DNA of 64,000 nucleotides from Struthidea cinerea (GCA_013397865.1 VZTI01005024.1:376887-440886), one strand, 5' to 3'. Positions 26,385 through 40,523 are shown, numbered from the stretch's first letter. Numbers and translations are program-made. Notes: generated by a model from the sequence alone, not told the origin.

Positions 26385-28477
26385 ACCTAGGTGAATAGTG
26401 ATATCCTCAAACAGATCTTCCCTTCACTTACCGATATTGTTATAGAGTTTTATATTTTTTTTTTAGCTTTGAGACTACATTACTTGTTCAGTTTTGCTTG
26501 AAAGTGCAGATAATAGGTACAGAAAATTTAAGACACTGACTGACCAGAGATTGCACCCAGGTATAAAATTCACTTGCACAGAAAATGTCATTGAAAGAAA
26601 AGAAAAAGGCCTTTTTGCAAACAGAAGAACTCTGCAGAGAAATATTGATATTATAAAGATTACATTTTATGAAGCATCCTAACAATACTTGTAGTTGAAA
26701 TTAATCCATTGTGCTCAAATTAAGAAGCCAAAATGAAAACTATTTTGGTATACACAGCATTTTAACTTCAGTTTGTTTCCCCAGTTCCTGTTCTATACTT
26801 TCAAGCTGTACTACAAAAGAAGACTTAACTCTCAATTTTCTCACTGATCCTGTAGGGCTGAGATAAACCAAAGTATAGACCACATTAGGAGAAAAAGTGT
26901 ACCTGACCTTCTTCAGAATGGAGACAGCACAAGGGACAAAGCAAAACATTTTATAACTGCACAAGTCTCCTGGACATATTTACACAAATGTCCCTTTGCA
27001 CATTCAGATTTTTTTTTATTGCATAATGATACTGCATATTCATTATAGGAATGTGAAAGTTTCTCTTCAGCCCCTTTAGCTCAGGCCAATTCAATGACAA
27101 AACATTGATCAGCACTTGGATATGTGTTGCAAACCCATAATTGCCTAATAGCTTAAACACAATGTGGTCATCAAAGACGAGCAAGAACATATTTATTTCC
27201 TAGGATGTCTCATTTTTTATTTAAAGCAAAACCATATTTTATCACAAGAATAATTTACAATTAAGTGTTAATTTAATAGACCTTATTGATCGAAGTTCCA
27301 CAAGTCTTTAGTGATTACTTTTTCTAAATTTGCTTTCAATCACCTTGTGTTCATTTTAATTAATTACATTGTGTGCCCTCAGCACTTTTGTGTTTAATTA
27401 GAATACAGCAGAGAAAGATTATGCATTAAAATCTTGCTTTATCTCGTATATGCTTATTTATGGAAAAGCTTTTGTGAGTGGGTGTAGAGCAGCTCAGTCA
27501 CTGTGAACGAAGTAGAAATAGGACCCTTTGTATGTATGTGCATTACTTCAATGGATTAATATTAGTCTCTCATATTCACATTTATTGACCTTTTACTGTC
27601 TATTACTGTTTGCATATTTGTCTTCCAGTGGGTGGTGAAAGTTACCCAGTGTTGACAATGCATTTGAAAACTTGAATTTAAAAGTATAAAGTATCTTCAC
27701 AGAGCTGCACAGCACTGGAAATTATTAATAATAACAATAAACAGTTATAATTAATTTCCATGATGGAATTATGTTTTAAAGTAATAGCATGATACAACTT
27801 GTGATTATTAGTAACAAATTCTTTATCCTGGCTTTTCTTTTGCCAGGTTTCTCTGCTCTTTAGAAACTTTCCCAACTTGCAAATTTCTTTCTCATCTTTT
27901 TTTACAGAAGTAGAGGAACAACTTTTGAAATGACTGTATAAATCTAACAAATCTTGTGAGAGCTGTCATGTTTTACAATTTCTATCAGAATCCATAAAAT
28001 ATACTGTTTTCTTCGAAATTCGCAATTATACTGGTATAAGAATAATCAAGTCATTTAACTATACAAGAGACTCCTCTTTTGTTAAAAAGGGGTCTATTTC
28101 TAAGTTGTAGAAGAGTTTAGGGAATATGTTTAAAGTCACCCTCCATCGCATCAAACTTTTTAAATAGTAGCTTTACATGGATTCAGACCTTTTTTTTATC
28201 ACTACATAAGGGAAAAAAAACTCTTTTTTTTCTTCTTATTTTCTGAAAAAAATTTAAAGAAAACTGATGTATCAGGCTAAAAATGTGGTAAAATACTTTC
28301 TCTGAACATGACTGTTAACTATATATAAGTACGAATAAATATCAAGTGATAGTCTCTGAAGTTTAGAGGGTCTAACAGCAGTCTGATGATATCTACATGC
28401 AAGTCATTAAGAAGACTAACACAGGCTCTTTACAGCAAAAAGATAACAGACATAACTTAAAACAAAAGAGATTCCAA
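26385..28477. other. Intronic sequence; possible conserved non-coding block
   Basis: No gene was recognised. Positions about 27240-27480 are AT-rich with several TAATTA/ATTA homeodomain-type cores and no repeat signature. This is compatible with, but not proof of, a conserved regulatory element. Confidence 0.4.
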
Positions 28478-28693
28478 AACATAATCAGAAAATATTTTTC
28501 TTCCATGAGGACCATCAGGAGTGGCACAGGGAGACTATGCAGGCTCCATCTTTGGTGAGGAGGTTCAAGAAAAATCCCTGAGCAGCTAACTCTCATCTCA
28601 CAGGCGGCTCTGCTTTCAGTAGAGGGGTGCTCTAGAGATCTCCTGAGGCCCTTTCCCACCTGGATTATCCAATGAATCTATTTCATGATTCTC
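28478..28693 (+). mobile_element. CR1 retrotransposon fragment, degraded
   Basis: Resembles the CR1 3' region: gaggaccatcaggagtggca, ggctccatctttggtgagga, a block matching the usual ...agatgatctccagaggtccc (here ctctagagatctcctgaggc), and a decayed terminal octamer. Older than the other CR1 copies, judging by divergence. Confidence 0.7.
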
Positions 28694-31511
28694 CAGACAT
28701 GCTTCAAAACCACCATATCATATAGACTTTAGTGACCTCTTTTTGTGATGAAAGCATCTTTTCATTCAGTACATGTCTTATTGCACACAAACGTTGCTGA
28801 AATCAGATCCTCAATTTGATTCTCCATTTTGTGAAAGTGAATCTTGAACATACTGTTTTATAAGAGTGCATGATAATTAATCTAGCTTTGTGATTTTCTC
28901 AGTCTCAGTCTTGGGTTTTCAAATGTTTGGAATAGGTAATGTTAAAACATGACTTTGCATACGCTTAAAAAGACACCACTCCATGATGGCACTGTCTATT
29001 GTTAGACAAAGGAAATACAAATCAGTCAGTCAATCAATCAGTCAGTCAATCAATCATGTAAGTCAGTGATTTGTTCTGTGGTTCAGTAAACAAAGGATTT
29101 AAATAATAATGTCTGCAGAACTTTTGAGAAGTGTAAAACAATTTTGAATTACCACAAAATTGATGAATACAGGTAAAGCAATTAATCATAATTTAAATCA
29201 ATTAATCACAGGTATTAGAGTGTATAAAGAGAAAAATATTGCTCTTGATTTTTCTCTAATATTTCCCAGAATTTCTTCTTAATTGATGACTTCTGATCTC
29301 TCCTTTCTTGTGACTTTTGCTTATAGACTATTTCAACATAAAAAAGACCAGGATGAATGAATCAATTTCCCAATAAAATAATAGACATTCATTATTGCAT
29401 TGAAATCAGTCCTTGCCTTTCTCTGTCCTTCAGGAAAAAAAGATAATCAACTGTCTTCATTATAAGATTTGTCAGCATGATAGAGCTAATATTAATGCAT
29501 TTTAAATTGAAAATAAATAGCAGGGTTGACATTTATATACAATGCTAGAATGTGACGGGATACTGTATGCGGTGATGTGTGTCATTGGCTGATGCAGACT
29601 GAACACATTATCCCCACTGCTCTTTTTGTGCATAATTCAGTGTAATTATTTAATCTTTAATTTTAAACAACTACCACTTTGGTCTAGCTCCAGCATTTCT
29701 TTTTTACAGGAACAAGATAGACACTGGAATTACTTTTTCATCTCACAAGGAAGACTTCCTGATGGGAGAAATTATATAGCAAATTTTGACATGAAATTAC
29801 TTTGCACAGTTTGTCACAAAGTCCTTGGCATGTCTTTTAGCTGGTCATGTTCAATTCAAAAGCAGAATTGTATGCCAAAAGAGTTGTTCCTAATTTTGTG
29901 GCTACAGCACTTTTTGGAATTAGAGTTTACCACTAATATTGTTAGTGGCCAAATTCTAATATATTTTTGAGCTATTTAGAAGAAGGTTAAATTTACAGAC
30001 AAAGAGTATCTAAATCCACAGAACACAAAGTCTACTTATTTGCATGGATGCATGTCCTTTAACAGAATAATCGTATTTTAAGAAACAAAAACAGAACCAA
30101 ATTTCACAATGGGTAGTTTTCTCTATGATAAGATTTTTTGGAGGGAAAATGCCACATTTCCCAAATATAGATATCTCATTGCATTCTGTGATTCACTTGT
30201 GCCATGATCTGTGGATGTAAGGCAAGACTACCCAGTAAAATACATTTTAATAAACTTTCTTTACTATTTGGATATATTTCATATGCTTAGAATTAGTCGT
30301 AGTTTACCAATAGAATGTGAATAAATATATCCCCTAATATAGGAGTTTACACTAGGGGAGATTAATCTATTTAAATCTCTGCAACTCTAGGGCAGCTAGG
30401 CAGGCTCTTTCAACAGGTTGAAAGTTGCAGCCAATGTGTCTCCACAGATTACACAGAAACTGAAGAAAACTATGACCCTGGCACCTGAAGTGCCCAGTTA
30501 GTAATGCTTCATTAACAATTTAACTGATTTAATCTCCACCTCTGCAATACAACTTCAGCCTTGCTTGAGCTAAGAATAAGACTTCCTTTTAGAAACTGGA
30601 GGCATGAATTCCACCTGCACTTCCAACAGCTAAACCACTGATTAAGATATTTGGTGCTGATATGTGTTTGAGCCAGCTACAATTTCACAAAGTGTACCAA
30701 GAGAAATTCACAAAAATAACCCCAAACCCATATTTGATAAAACAGATCCAAAATGAGAGAGTAAAGTGTACAGACTTAAATAACTACATTTTAAATTATC
30801 GTACCGAAAAGAACGAAGTTTGTTTTGTAGTTCCTTATTTCTGGTGAGAGTATTGTAGACAACAGAAGTGAAGTGACATCAAACTGGGGAGAATGGAGAT
30901 AGCAAAATATATCTCTACATTTTGAAGTTATGACAGCAAGGAATTGAATGAATTTAAAATGAGAGAGTCCATCACATATGCTGCTGTATTTCTTATGTTT
31001 CCTTAGACCTTTCTTTCTCCTTTTCTCTTGTACCACTCTCTAATTGTGTTAACAGAACATGCCTTTTAAAAATATATTAAAAATTAACTCCTGTCTTGAC
31101 AATTACATTTTGAATTAAGTTCTTCGAAGACTCTTCATAAACAGGACTGGGAAATCCTACTTATTATTCAGTTTGCAACAGCGCATACAAACTCCTGGCA
31201 CCAGAGATTGTTTTGCTGACATTGAAAACAAGGGCCAGAACTGTAGGGTTAACAAGTGTTCCTTCTGAAGTGTATCCTGGGATTCTGTCTGTACACCTAG
31301 ATGGCTGATCTGATGTACTTGTGACAGACTTCAGAATTTTCCATCTCATATTTCCTACTACACTGAGTGGTAAAGGTACAGTGTTTCAGTATTCATGCCA
31401 GACAGAAGGTCATGTGCGAGGACATAGAGAGTCTTTGGCTTTGACTGACCCTCTGGCCAGGTTCTATGGCCCACAGCTCTCTTGCAGACTTGGAGTCTCC
31501 CCCAAACACGT
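28694..31511. other. Intronic sequence
   Basis: Unique-looking AT-rich DNA with one short tetranucleotide array at 29021-29056. A 114-codon ORF (29626-29970) lies downstream of an ag dinucleotide but shows no recognisable domain. Confidence 0.55.
29021..29056. repeat. Tetranucleotide array with 16-bp higher-order unit
   Basis: Two perfect adjacent copies of gtcagtcaatcaatca (29025-29040, 29041-29056), preceded by atca. Confidence 0.9.
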
Positions 31512-31727
31512 GCCAGGGGAGGTTTAGATTTGATATCATGAAAAACGTCTTCCTTGAAAGTGGAGTCATGCATTGGGACAGACCATCTGTCTGGAAACTG
31601 GAAGTCTTCAAAAAGCTTGTAGATATGATGTTTAGGGACATGGTTTAGTGGTGGACTTGGCATTGTTAGGTTAATGGTTGGATTTGATGACCTTAGAGGG
31701 ATTTTCTACTCTTAATGATTCTGTGAA
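31512..31727 (+). mobile_element. CR1 retrotransposon, 5'-truncated 3' end
   Basis: Carries ccaggggaggtttagatttg, gggacatggtttagtggtgg, ggttggatttgatgacctta and a terminal aatgattctgtga. These mark a CR1 subfamily different from the copies at 26 and 60 kb. Confidence 0.9.
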
Positions 31728-33065
31728 TCAGCTCTTCATGCTGGTTTGAACCACGACCCTTTCCCTCCATTCTGCTCATGTTCTGAGCTTTTCCTCTCCC
31801 TAAAACCCAGGTGGATCTTCTGGCCTCATGTCATCCTTTGATATCACAACCCAAAATTTCCCACAAACAGGATTTTCATAAAGGTTGATTAATGCAGAAA
31901 CACTTTACTTAAATATTTTTCCTGTTATTGCTCGTCCACAGAGAATAAAGATACAATGTGGGACCAACTAGCTCTATGAGAAAATAGTGCCTAAATGCCT
32001 TTAATCCACATAACACGGGAGTGGCGGTGAAAAGTGTAGTTCCTGTTGTGACAACCTCCAAGAAAATGGTTTACTGAGAAATCTCAGTGAATTAGATTGT
32101 CACTATTCTCCAAAATGAGGCTGTCTCACAACTCTGTTCAAAATCAACTCTGATTACAACACAACGTAATATCCCAAATCACCACCTGTTTATTTGAGAG
32201 TAACAGTTCTGGGAACAAATACAATGGAAAGAATTTTTTTTATTACAATGTCGAGACTACAACAGTACAAACCAAACACGTTTTATCTACTTTGACAAAC
32301 TTGTGGGAATTCAGCATCTTCTGGACTTCTGACTTTGTGACCAGTTTTTTGTATCATTTTAACTATATGAGGGCTGCAGGAGTCATCAGTTCTGTTAGAG
32401 TCAATGGGATTTGTGGTGTTTTAACATCTGTAAGACCAGATGACTGCAAACAGATTTTATTTTTAAAATTTAAAAATTTAAAATTTACATTAAAATTTAA
32501 AAAATCAAAATGTAACTAAAAAAACCCCTTAGCTCTAGACTTGTCAGTAGTCTGCTTCATTGCTGGATTTTGTCTATTGCAGTTAATTCCTAAGTAGTGT
32601 AACTGGGCCCTGGTTCTGACCAGGAACTGTGGCTCCTACACAAGGCTGTGAACAAATAGTAATTAAATATGAGTGCATTTAGTGCTAGTGAACAAGGAAA
32701 AGAATTGAAAGCAAAATATGAAGTGAAAATAAATTCAGCTAGCACAGCATGGTTGGGAACTAATTTAGTATAGATAAGTCACTAAGAAGGAAAAAGTAGA
32801 CAGGAGAGATTTACTAAGTTTCCAAGCAGCTTGTTAGCATTCATGAGAGTGGATCTTTAGTAATTATCATGACACACAGATAGTTCATAGCCTAGATGAA
32901 GGATTCTGTGTGTCAATCAGTAAAAATGTAATCATCCGAAAAAAAAGATGTCTGAGGCTGGGTTCTGAGATTAACCAACTTTGAAGGAATTTAGAACTTT
33001 AAAATTTTTAGAACTTTAATGGCAAAGGAGCAGAGGAGCTTAATGTATTATTTTCTCATTCTGCT
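31728..33065. other. Intronic sequence
   Basis: No gene or clear repeat apart from an A/T low-complexity patch (aaatttaaaa-type) at about 32460-32515. Confidence 0.55.
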
Positions 33066-33331
33066 GAAGAGGACAATTTTGCCACTCTACTCAGCGGCTG
33101 TCAGTATTTCATGTCTGAAATACTGGGTTTGATTTTGTTTCCTGTTATACAAAAAGGTTTGTACAGGCTAGAGAAGGTCCAGAGAAGGTCCACAAAAATG
33201 ATCAGTGGGGAACCTGCCATATGAGGAAAGGCTGAGAATCAGCCTTGAGATGAAAAGGTTTAATGGAGAACTCATCACTATGTTCCAGTATCTAAAGTAT
33301 GTTACACTTTTTAAAGAAGATGGAGACTTCC
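33066..33331 (+). mobile_element. CR1 retrotransposon, left part, interrupted by LTR
   Basis: CR1 sequence (aggacaattttgccactcta, ggtccacaaaaatgatcag, cctgccatatgaggaaaggc, atgttccagtatctaaag) stops at gatggagacttcc, where an LTR is inserted, and resumes at 33879 with tttttacaaggagtcacttgg. An 11-bp internal duplication (gagaaggtcca twice) is present. The subfamily differs from those with octamer tails nearby. Confidence 0.85.
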
Positions 33332-33878
33332 TGTCATGGCTTAAGCCCAGCTGGAAATTAGCTACCATGCAACTGCTCACTTAATCACCCTCTCTGCCCC
33401 TCACACTAGTGGAATGGGGAGGAGAACCAAATGAGACTTGTAGGTTGAGATAAGAACAGCTTAATAATTCAAAATAAAGTAAAATAGACTAGTAATGGTA
33501 AATTATAACAATAATGATAATAAATAGGAAAAAATAACTGATGCACAATGCAATTGCTCACCACCAGCTGATTGATGCCAGAGCCCCCTTGCCAAAGCCA
33601 GATCAGCCTCCACTTCAGGATAACTTCTCCTAGTTTATATTCCAGGCATGATGTTCTGTGGTGTGGAACATCCCTTTGGGTCACCTGTCTTGGCTATGCT
33701 TCCGCCCAGTTTCTTTTTTCCACCTACTCACTGGCAGAGCATGACTTAGGTTAAGCACAACGCGGCAAAAGACCAAAACATCAGTGTTATCAACACCATC
33801 CTCATTCCGAATCCAAAACACAGCACCATAACAGCTACTGAGGAGAAATTAGCTCTACCCCAGATGAAACCAGGACAC
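33332..33878 (-). mobile_element. ERVL-type solo LTR inserted in CR1
   Basis: On the minus strand the element starts TGTCCTGGTTTC and ends ...TTAAGCCATGACA, matching a widespread avian ERVL LTR. A TATA-like ggaatataaactagg lies on the minus strand. It splits a CR1 and is flanked by cttcc (33327-33331) and cctcc (33879-33883), a 5-bp target duplication with one difference. It is 547 bp with no internal coding region, so it is a solo LTR. Confidence 0.88.
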
Positions 33879-34114
33879 CTCCTTTTTACAAGGAGTCACT
33901 TGGAAAAGACAAGGGGTAATGGATACGATTACTCCTGTGGAGATTCAAGTTAAACACAGGAGGAAAATTTTTCAGAATAAGAAAAGTCAGCCATTGGAAT
34001 AATCTCACCAGGGAAGGCGGGGGGGACCCTTAAGATTCATCTGGACAGGATGCTGAGCTGTGTTGTCTAGATTGTGGCCAAGAAAGGCTGGATCAGCTGA
34101 CAATTGATCTATGA
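33879..34114 (+). mobile_element. CR1 retrotransposon, right part after LTR interruption
   Basis: Continues the CR1 from 33331: acaaggagtcacttggaaaa, gacaaggggtaatgg, cagccattggaataatctca, ccagggaaggcg, attcatctggacaggatgct, ending near gatcagctgacaattgatc. The terminal octamer repeat has decayed. Confidence 0.85.
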
Positions 34115-37100
34115 ACTTTTTAAGATAATTCACAGGCTTGCCATTGTACAGATTGGTATTAGCAAGGGTGAGATTCCTGGCATGAATAAAAGCAGCTGAT
34201 TGCAGAAAAAATTTATTTGGTTCTGTGTTTTTATCCCATTACATATTCCACAAAATAGCATTGTGTACAGCACAGGATGACAGACTATGCTGTCAGTGCT
34301 GAGTTCCCAAGATGTCTTTGATATTCATAAACACAGCGTCTGAATTTCTAAAAAAGAATAAAACCTGTCAATATGAGGAGAAGTACAGTTTCATAAAAAG
34401 GAAAATTAGTTAGGTCACAGGCTAGCAGAGAAAGATCTGCAATTGCTCTGTTGAGTGCGTTTAGGAGAGAGGTATTTTGGAGGAGTCACAGCAAAGCTAC
34501 CAGACATAAAAGCTTTTGATTAAGGAACAAAAATCATCAAAAAATGACAGAGAAAACTTAAAAATAGCTATGTTTTCAAAAGCTTTGAAGGGTTTAATTT
34601 TCAAACAAATTTAAATTTCAAAAATAATTTCTGGCCTAATTTTAAGTAAAAATATGTTAATGTTTAAATAAGTAATACGTCCTGTTTGCTGCTGCTAAAC
34701 CATTTTGATTAGGTGTTCTGTATTTTTCTACTTTTCTTTTTTCTCAGTCATTTCTGGGGAATGTCACACAGGAAACATGATGTGTGCTTCTGATGTTCCA
34801 GCTGGCCAGAAGCCATCTAAATGTACAGGTTTAAGCTGCACAGTAGCTTTAAGTTTATAAATTAACAGTACTGCATGAAAAGACATAAGGCGTCCTTACT
34901 CCTCATTTCCAATTAGTCTCTTCTCCCACGCGTGCAATTCACAAGGCTGGATCACAGGTCTAATTCAGCTGAGAATGAAGTCAGTAAAAAAGACCTAGTC
35001 TTTCAAGGATTTGTATTATAAAAAAGCTAAACTGTTTTCCTTTGTAATCAGGATTTTTTTTCTTTTATTAAGCATTTAAGTTCTCCTTTTAGTATATATG
35101 GCACATATCTTTTTACCTTATTTCATTAAACAAAGTGGGCAAATCAGAACAAACATTTCCACTGGCTGCTTTTGTAGGTTTCCCATTGGCTTTGACAACA
35201 AATATGAGTGTTCAGTCAACAAGGAGTAGAAGCTTACAAAGTTTTCTGAATCTGTAGCTGTGCTTTGGACACACATCGATAAAGCCAAGACATGATTTTT
35301 TCACAGTTGTGACCCATTGAAATCAGGAGTAATTCCCTAGATGGCAACAGTCCACAGGACAACTGTCACCCACAGGGCTTTATCAATAAGCCATGCCATC
35401 CAAAATCTTATTTCCATGATAGTCAGCAACAGCTTGTGCATAGGAGGAAGCCAGAAATTTCAGAATAAGGCACTGTAAGGCATCCAAGACACCTTGTGTG
35501 CACCTGCATTTTAAGTATCTAATGCTGTAACTCTCCTGAAGTAAGTCATGTAAACGTCTTTACATATGCAGAATAAAGGCTAGAAGTTCTTCAAAAAGAG
35601 ACCAAGTACACCTCTGTAAAGTATCTAAGGTGAACTGAGTTTTGTACTCTGAAGCTCTGCAAAAGTCTTTTCCTCTGGAAACTACACATCTGGCTTTACC
35701 TGGGTAAGATCATTTTCTGAATCTTAGTTTCTTGTCCTCAAGAAAATATTACTGTATGACTGCCAATACCAAGCATTACATGGAAAAATGTTTGAAAAGT
35801 TAGATTTTTCAATTTCATTACTCATTTGCCTCCCGTTTCTGGGATATAAAACAAGACCAGAAAATTGTCCCTCCTCTCTACTACACTTACAATTCTATAG
35901 ATCTTTTTCTGTCAACATCTCCTTTCTGAAATTTCATAACTTAATCTTTCAGTCTTTATTCAGAGGTCCCTAAGACAGAAATGCTGTCATCTCTAATTCT
36001 GTGCCTCCCTCTTGATGTGGGGTTATCTGTTTCTGGGTGCAGTGTCGGCATGTGGAACTGACTGTGCAGGACACTTTTTCTATCTCATTTCTCAGGTTTC
36101 GTAAATCCACTTGTCCTTTCCAGCTGCAACTGCACAGAGCTCACTGAAGAGCAAGACCCAGATTATTTTCCAGGACTGACACGTTAAACATAAAATCCCT
36201 TATGGTACACATGTAGATAAAATTTTCTTCACAAAATTTCTTTTCTTTCAATTCTTCAGCACTGAACTTCAGCAAGTTTTCAGTTCAGCTGAAGTTTAAT
36301 TTCTTTTTTTGAACTTCATTAACTTTTTTCATTCAGTACCCTTGTTTTCTTCTTGTTTAGCTTTCTTTCTAATGCATTAATGCATTAATAAGCAAAACAT
36401 TGCATATATATGAATGTCTGACACGCCCTGCTTTTAACCTTTTGTACTGATGAAAACTGGTTTTTTCCCTTTTGGTTCCCACTACCCATTTCGTATACAT
36501 GACTGTATACTACCCTCAAACAATAATAATTTCTTTTGTTTATTGCCTTTCTTTGGAGACCTGGTTAATGGGTTCTTGAAAAACTAAATAAATTGTCATC
36601 AGGATCACATTTTAATTTTTATGCTTTGGAAGAGTTTGAATTCATTAGAGAGAGAATTTACCTTTGGAGAGATGAGGTTGTTTAGCCTTTCTCATATCAC
36701 CATCTACATTTAATTTTATTATTCCACTTTTAAATATTAAGCAACTTATTGGCTTCCAGACATGTTTGTGGCTTATTTTTCAGAGAGTTTCTGAATGACA
36801 GGAAATCTTTCTGAGGTACAAAGTACAATATTTTCTACTGTTAATCCTTCTAATCTATTCACTTTTTTTAATGACAGACTGTACAATTTCTGGTAGCACA
36901 TCTGATGTTTTACACTCAGGCTCTTTGGTAGTCTTCCAACATTGTCTTCTATTTGCTGAACAAGCTGCAGCAACAACAAATAAAAGTAAATTTGAAGGGC
37001 AAAATATTTTCCCTGATGCTACTGACCTATGCAAATTGTTGGATGTGTCAGCAAATAGTTACATTCAGACTTGACCCAATGTACCACAGGAAATCATCTA

Positions 37101-40100
37101 AGAAAAACTGCAGTGGAGTAAATATTTGAAAATCTGAGAGCAAACAACACTTTTTCGGAGCGAAAAAGTTCCCCTTCCAACAGCTTGCATAAACACCAGT
37201 TTTGCATAGCTCAGGCAAGCCCCTAGGAAAAGAGGGGACAATCGCCACTGTAATGACCAAGTAAAATAGATATAATGCCATAAAAATAGTGTGGTAGTGA
37301 TGTAATGTATTCATTACAAGCTCATCCTGTTTCATTTGTGTGAAACTCTCCTACAGTTTCTCTGTGGAATACACAGCGTCTTCTTGGGTATCGTTATTGC
37401 ATACCAATCAGTGAAAGAATGCAAATGAATTATGAAAAACACTGAGCCCCAAATCCTCTTATTCTCTCTAAGCTGGCACCACATTTAACAGGGAGCCTCT
37501 AAAGGCACATTTTAGCTGTAAATAAATTGATATTGATGTCTAATGTACCTTAAGAATATAGAAGTTTCAGAAAAATGCCTGGAATTGAGATAGCATCATA
37601 TAATCCAACAGAATCAAATAGAAAGAATTTTATAGCAAACACTGCACATTATGATATTCAGTTTCCCACAAAGGTACTTCATCAAGCAGTGAAAGGATTT
37701 TGATATTTCAGATAAAAAGGTATATCTTAGATTTAATACTATCAAAGATGATAGAAATCGGGCAGAGTAAAAACAAGGGATATTTCTCTTTATGGAGAAA
37801 GCTGCTAGTACAGCCATCCACAGAGCAGTATCACACTCATCATGCAATTAGATAAGGTGAGGGGGTTTTGTTAGCTGAAAACTACCTAATACGACTTGTC
37901 TTGAAATTTCCAATTTTCAGTCTTGCATAAAAAAACCCTCTTTTTTCTTCCTGGAAGAGGCATGCAGAACTGATCCCAGCATCAGGCACAATGAAGACAA
38001 GTGTCATATGCATTGTATATATATGCTGTTAAAATCAGCTATTTATTCTGCTGAAGTGTATAGCAGTGCTAAAAGCTGACCCTCTCCTCTCGGGCTGGAA
38101 TCACTGAGGCATTCTTGGATCTTCTCTGGAAACTCTGAAAGCACAACAAGCTTCAAAGGAATTAGACCTACTTTTTTCCTTCCAAAAACTTCCAGGCATC
38201 CAGATATGAGGACAGGTTAGACAACTGCTAGCATAGAAAATGGCTGGGAAAAATAAACAAGCATTTGCATTTTGGAAATGCAGGATAAGAAAGGAGGAAA
38301 ACAAGAATAAAAATAGATAGGAAGAAAAAAGAACTGTATCGTTCATATCTTCCTGACAAGTGAGTGAAGGAAATACACTTTACCTAAGTGAAAGAGAAGG
38401 TTTTATCAATCAGAAAGGCTAGTGACATCACTTGTTTCAGAGATACTAAAAGTTAGTGAGTTTATTTGCCTACTTACTTAACGCTTTGAATTCTGAACCC
38501 ACGATTAGCTTTTGGTCTCAATCTTGAGCAGTCAGTGAAAAACAATGTAGTCTATGAGCTCTTAAAGACTGCAGACTATCACCAGCAGTACCTGCTGCCT
38601 ATGCACCAATCCCATCATCAGAAAGATATCGAGATTTTTTTTTCCACTACCAAGTCTCAAATCTCATGCCCTGAATCTAAAACATTCTCAAAGTGATACT
38701 TATTTCACATTCTCCTAGGGAAAGCCTGATGAAGCCCCTCTTCACGGGTTGTATAATACATGACAACTGGTCTGGCACACAGAATTAGGTAGAAGTCACA
38801 GATCTGTCTTGTCTTCAATGGAATCGTAATTCCATACCTTATCTTTGCGTTTGTTTTTTCTAGTTGGCCAATAAGGAAGATATAGTGGCTTAAACTGATG
38901 AAGAACCATTACAAGTTTAGGAGATATAAAATATGTATTGCATTTTAAGTGGCAAAACCTGATAGATCTAAGCATTTGAACAGGCATTTCTAGTTGTCAA
39001 TAGCACTTGAAAAGTTCCACTTTAATCTCTGAATGCCAGCAAGAATATCCAGTAATAATCTCTGATTTCAATATGGCTCTTAATGGTGGAGAATTTACCT
39101 GGCAGAGATTTAATTTTGTATTTAACTGCATCAGCCATCTCTGTCTACAGGCATGTTACATCATATGACTGCAGTGCTTGAACAATTGGATAGGGTCTTA
39201 GCCAACTTAAATTTATTTTACTTATCTTTATATATGAGCAAACATAGCAGAAAGAATCCAAAATACACCTCAAATTCTCTCCAAGGTAATTCTCCAAGGT
39301 AAATCCAGTTAAAAAAAAAAAAGTTAAAAGACATCCAATGAATTAAGAGCCTGTTGGTGAAGCAGAAACTTCAAAGGCATATGGTTAGATTATAGAGAAA
39401 AAGCAGAAAATTTTTAAAAAGTAACATGGGTTTCCTAAGATGGTTAAAAGTTTGTAGTCTCATAAATACTGTCTTATATGGTGTAAAATCTTTGAATGCT
39501 GAAGTTATAGATGGGAATTGTCACTGGGGGCAAAACTACAGACAGTTTGTACAAATCCTTAAATAGACACATGATGCTTCCAAATCTTCTGGGAAAAGAG
39601 AAGTGAGATTTTGTTGCAGTTTTTATGCTGGTGATTATCAGATTGGCAGGTGAAACTGCACAAGGTATGTGAAAGTTGTCCTTTGCTCTGTTATCCCCTA
39701 TGATGATAAGCATCATTCTGCCGTGGCAAATGTCTGTGCCCTTGCAGAGCCACCCCAGACTGGTGAAACTCTCACTTAGGACATCTCTTCTTGGGTGAGC
39801 TTATTGTTGAGCTTAATTGTAAACTCTTTGGAGAGCTTATTGTGCGCTCCCAGAAAATACGAATTGTCAATTGCATGGTCACAAGTTGTCATGGCTCTGA
39901 TTGCAATGTCATATATATTTCCATCAGGGCCAAGTTTGGCTACCTGGGCTCAGCTTTTGGTACAGCTGTGTGGCTTTTAACCAGAACTGTGTGAGAAAAA
40001 ACTGTAAGAGACGAAAAGTCTCCTTTCCTTGGGAGTTGCCTTTCAGCTCAGCCACTCACCCTCTTCAGATGTCTGGATGTCTCACTTCGATGTCGTAACA

Positions 40101-40523
40101 ACAGCATGCAGCTCTGAGGTCTTCATGTCAATCTGTAAGTTAAATGTAAGTGGGAAAAGTAGCACAGCTCTAGGACACTGAGTGTAACAATGTTGAATAG
40201 TGCAGTGGAGCCTCTGTCCCTGTTCTTGTTCAGAACTGTCTAGAGAAAAAAGTAAGGACAAACTGCTTTGCCTCTAGATAGTTTACATCATAATAAAGTT
40301 CTCTTAATCAATTCAATTAACCATGATTAAAACAAACTTACATCAGTGATACATATGATATTACTAGAAACTGCACCATAACAGGCTCCTTCCTTAGTTT
40401 TAAGTTCTGGGCGTCTTCTTTTCTTTTTAAATATATTTCATGTTCTAAAGCATTTGTCTTCTTCTTTCTTCTGGATTCATTAACTCCTTTTCTTTAGCTT
40501 TTATGATCTTATTTACTGAATTT
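34115..40523. other. Intronic sequence without recognised features
   Basis: About 6.4 kb of AT-rich unique-looking DNA. The short ORFs have no domain signals. A minor 12-bp direct repeat (tctccaaggtaa) occurs at about 39278-39302. Confidence 0.55.

Noticed and set aside
29626..29970. 114-codon plus-strand ORF downstream of a tttttacag acceptor-like site
   Set aside because: No recognisable domain, composition like translated AT-rich intron, and no matching donor or family similarity.
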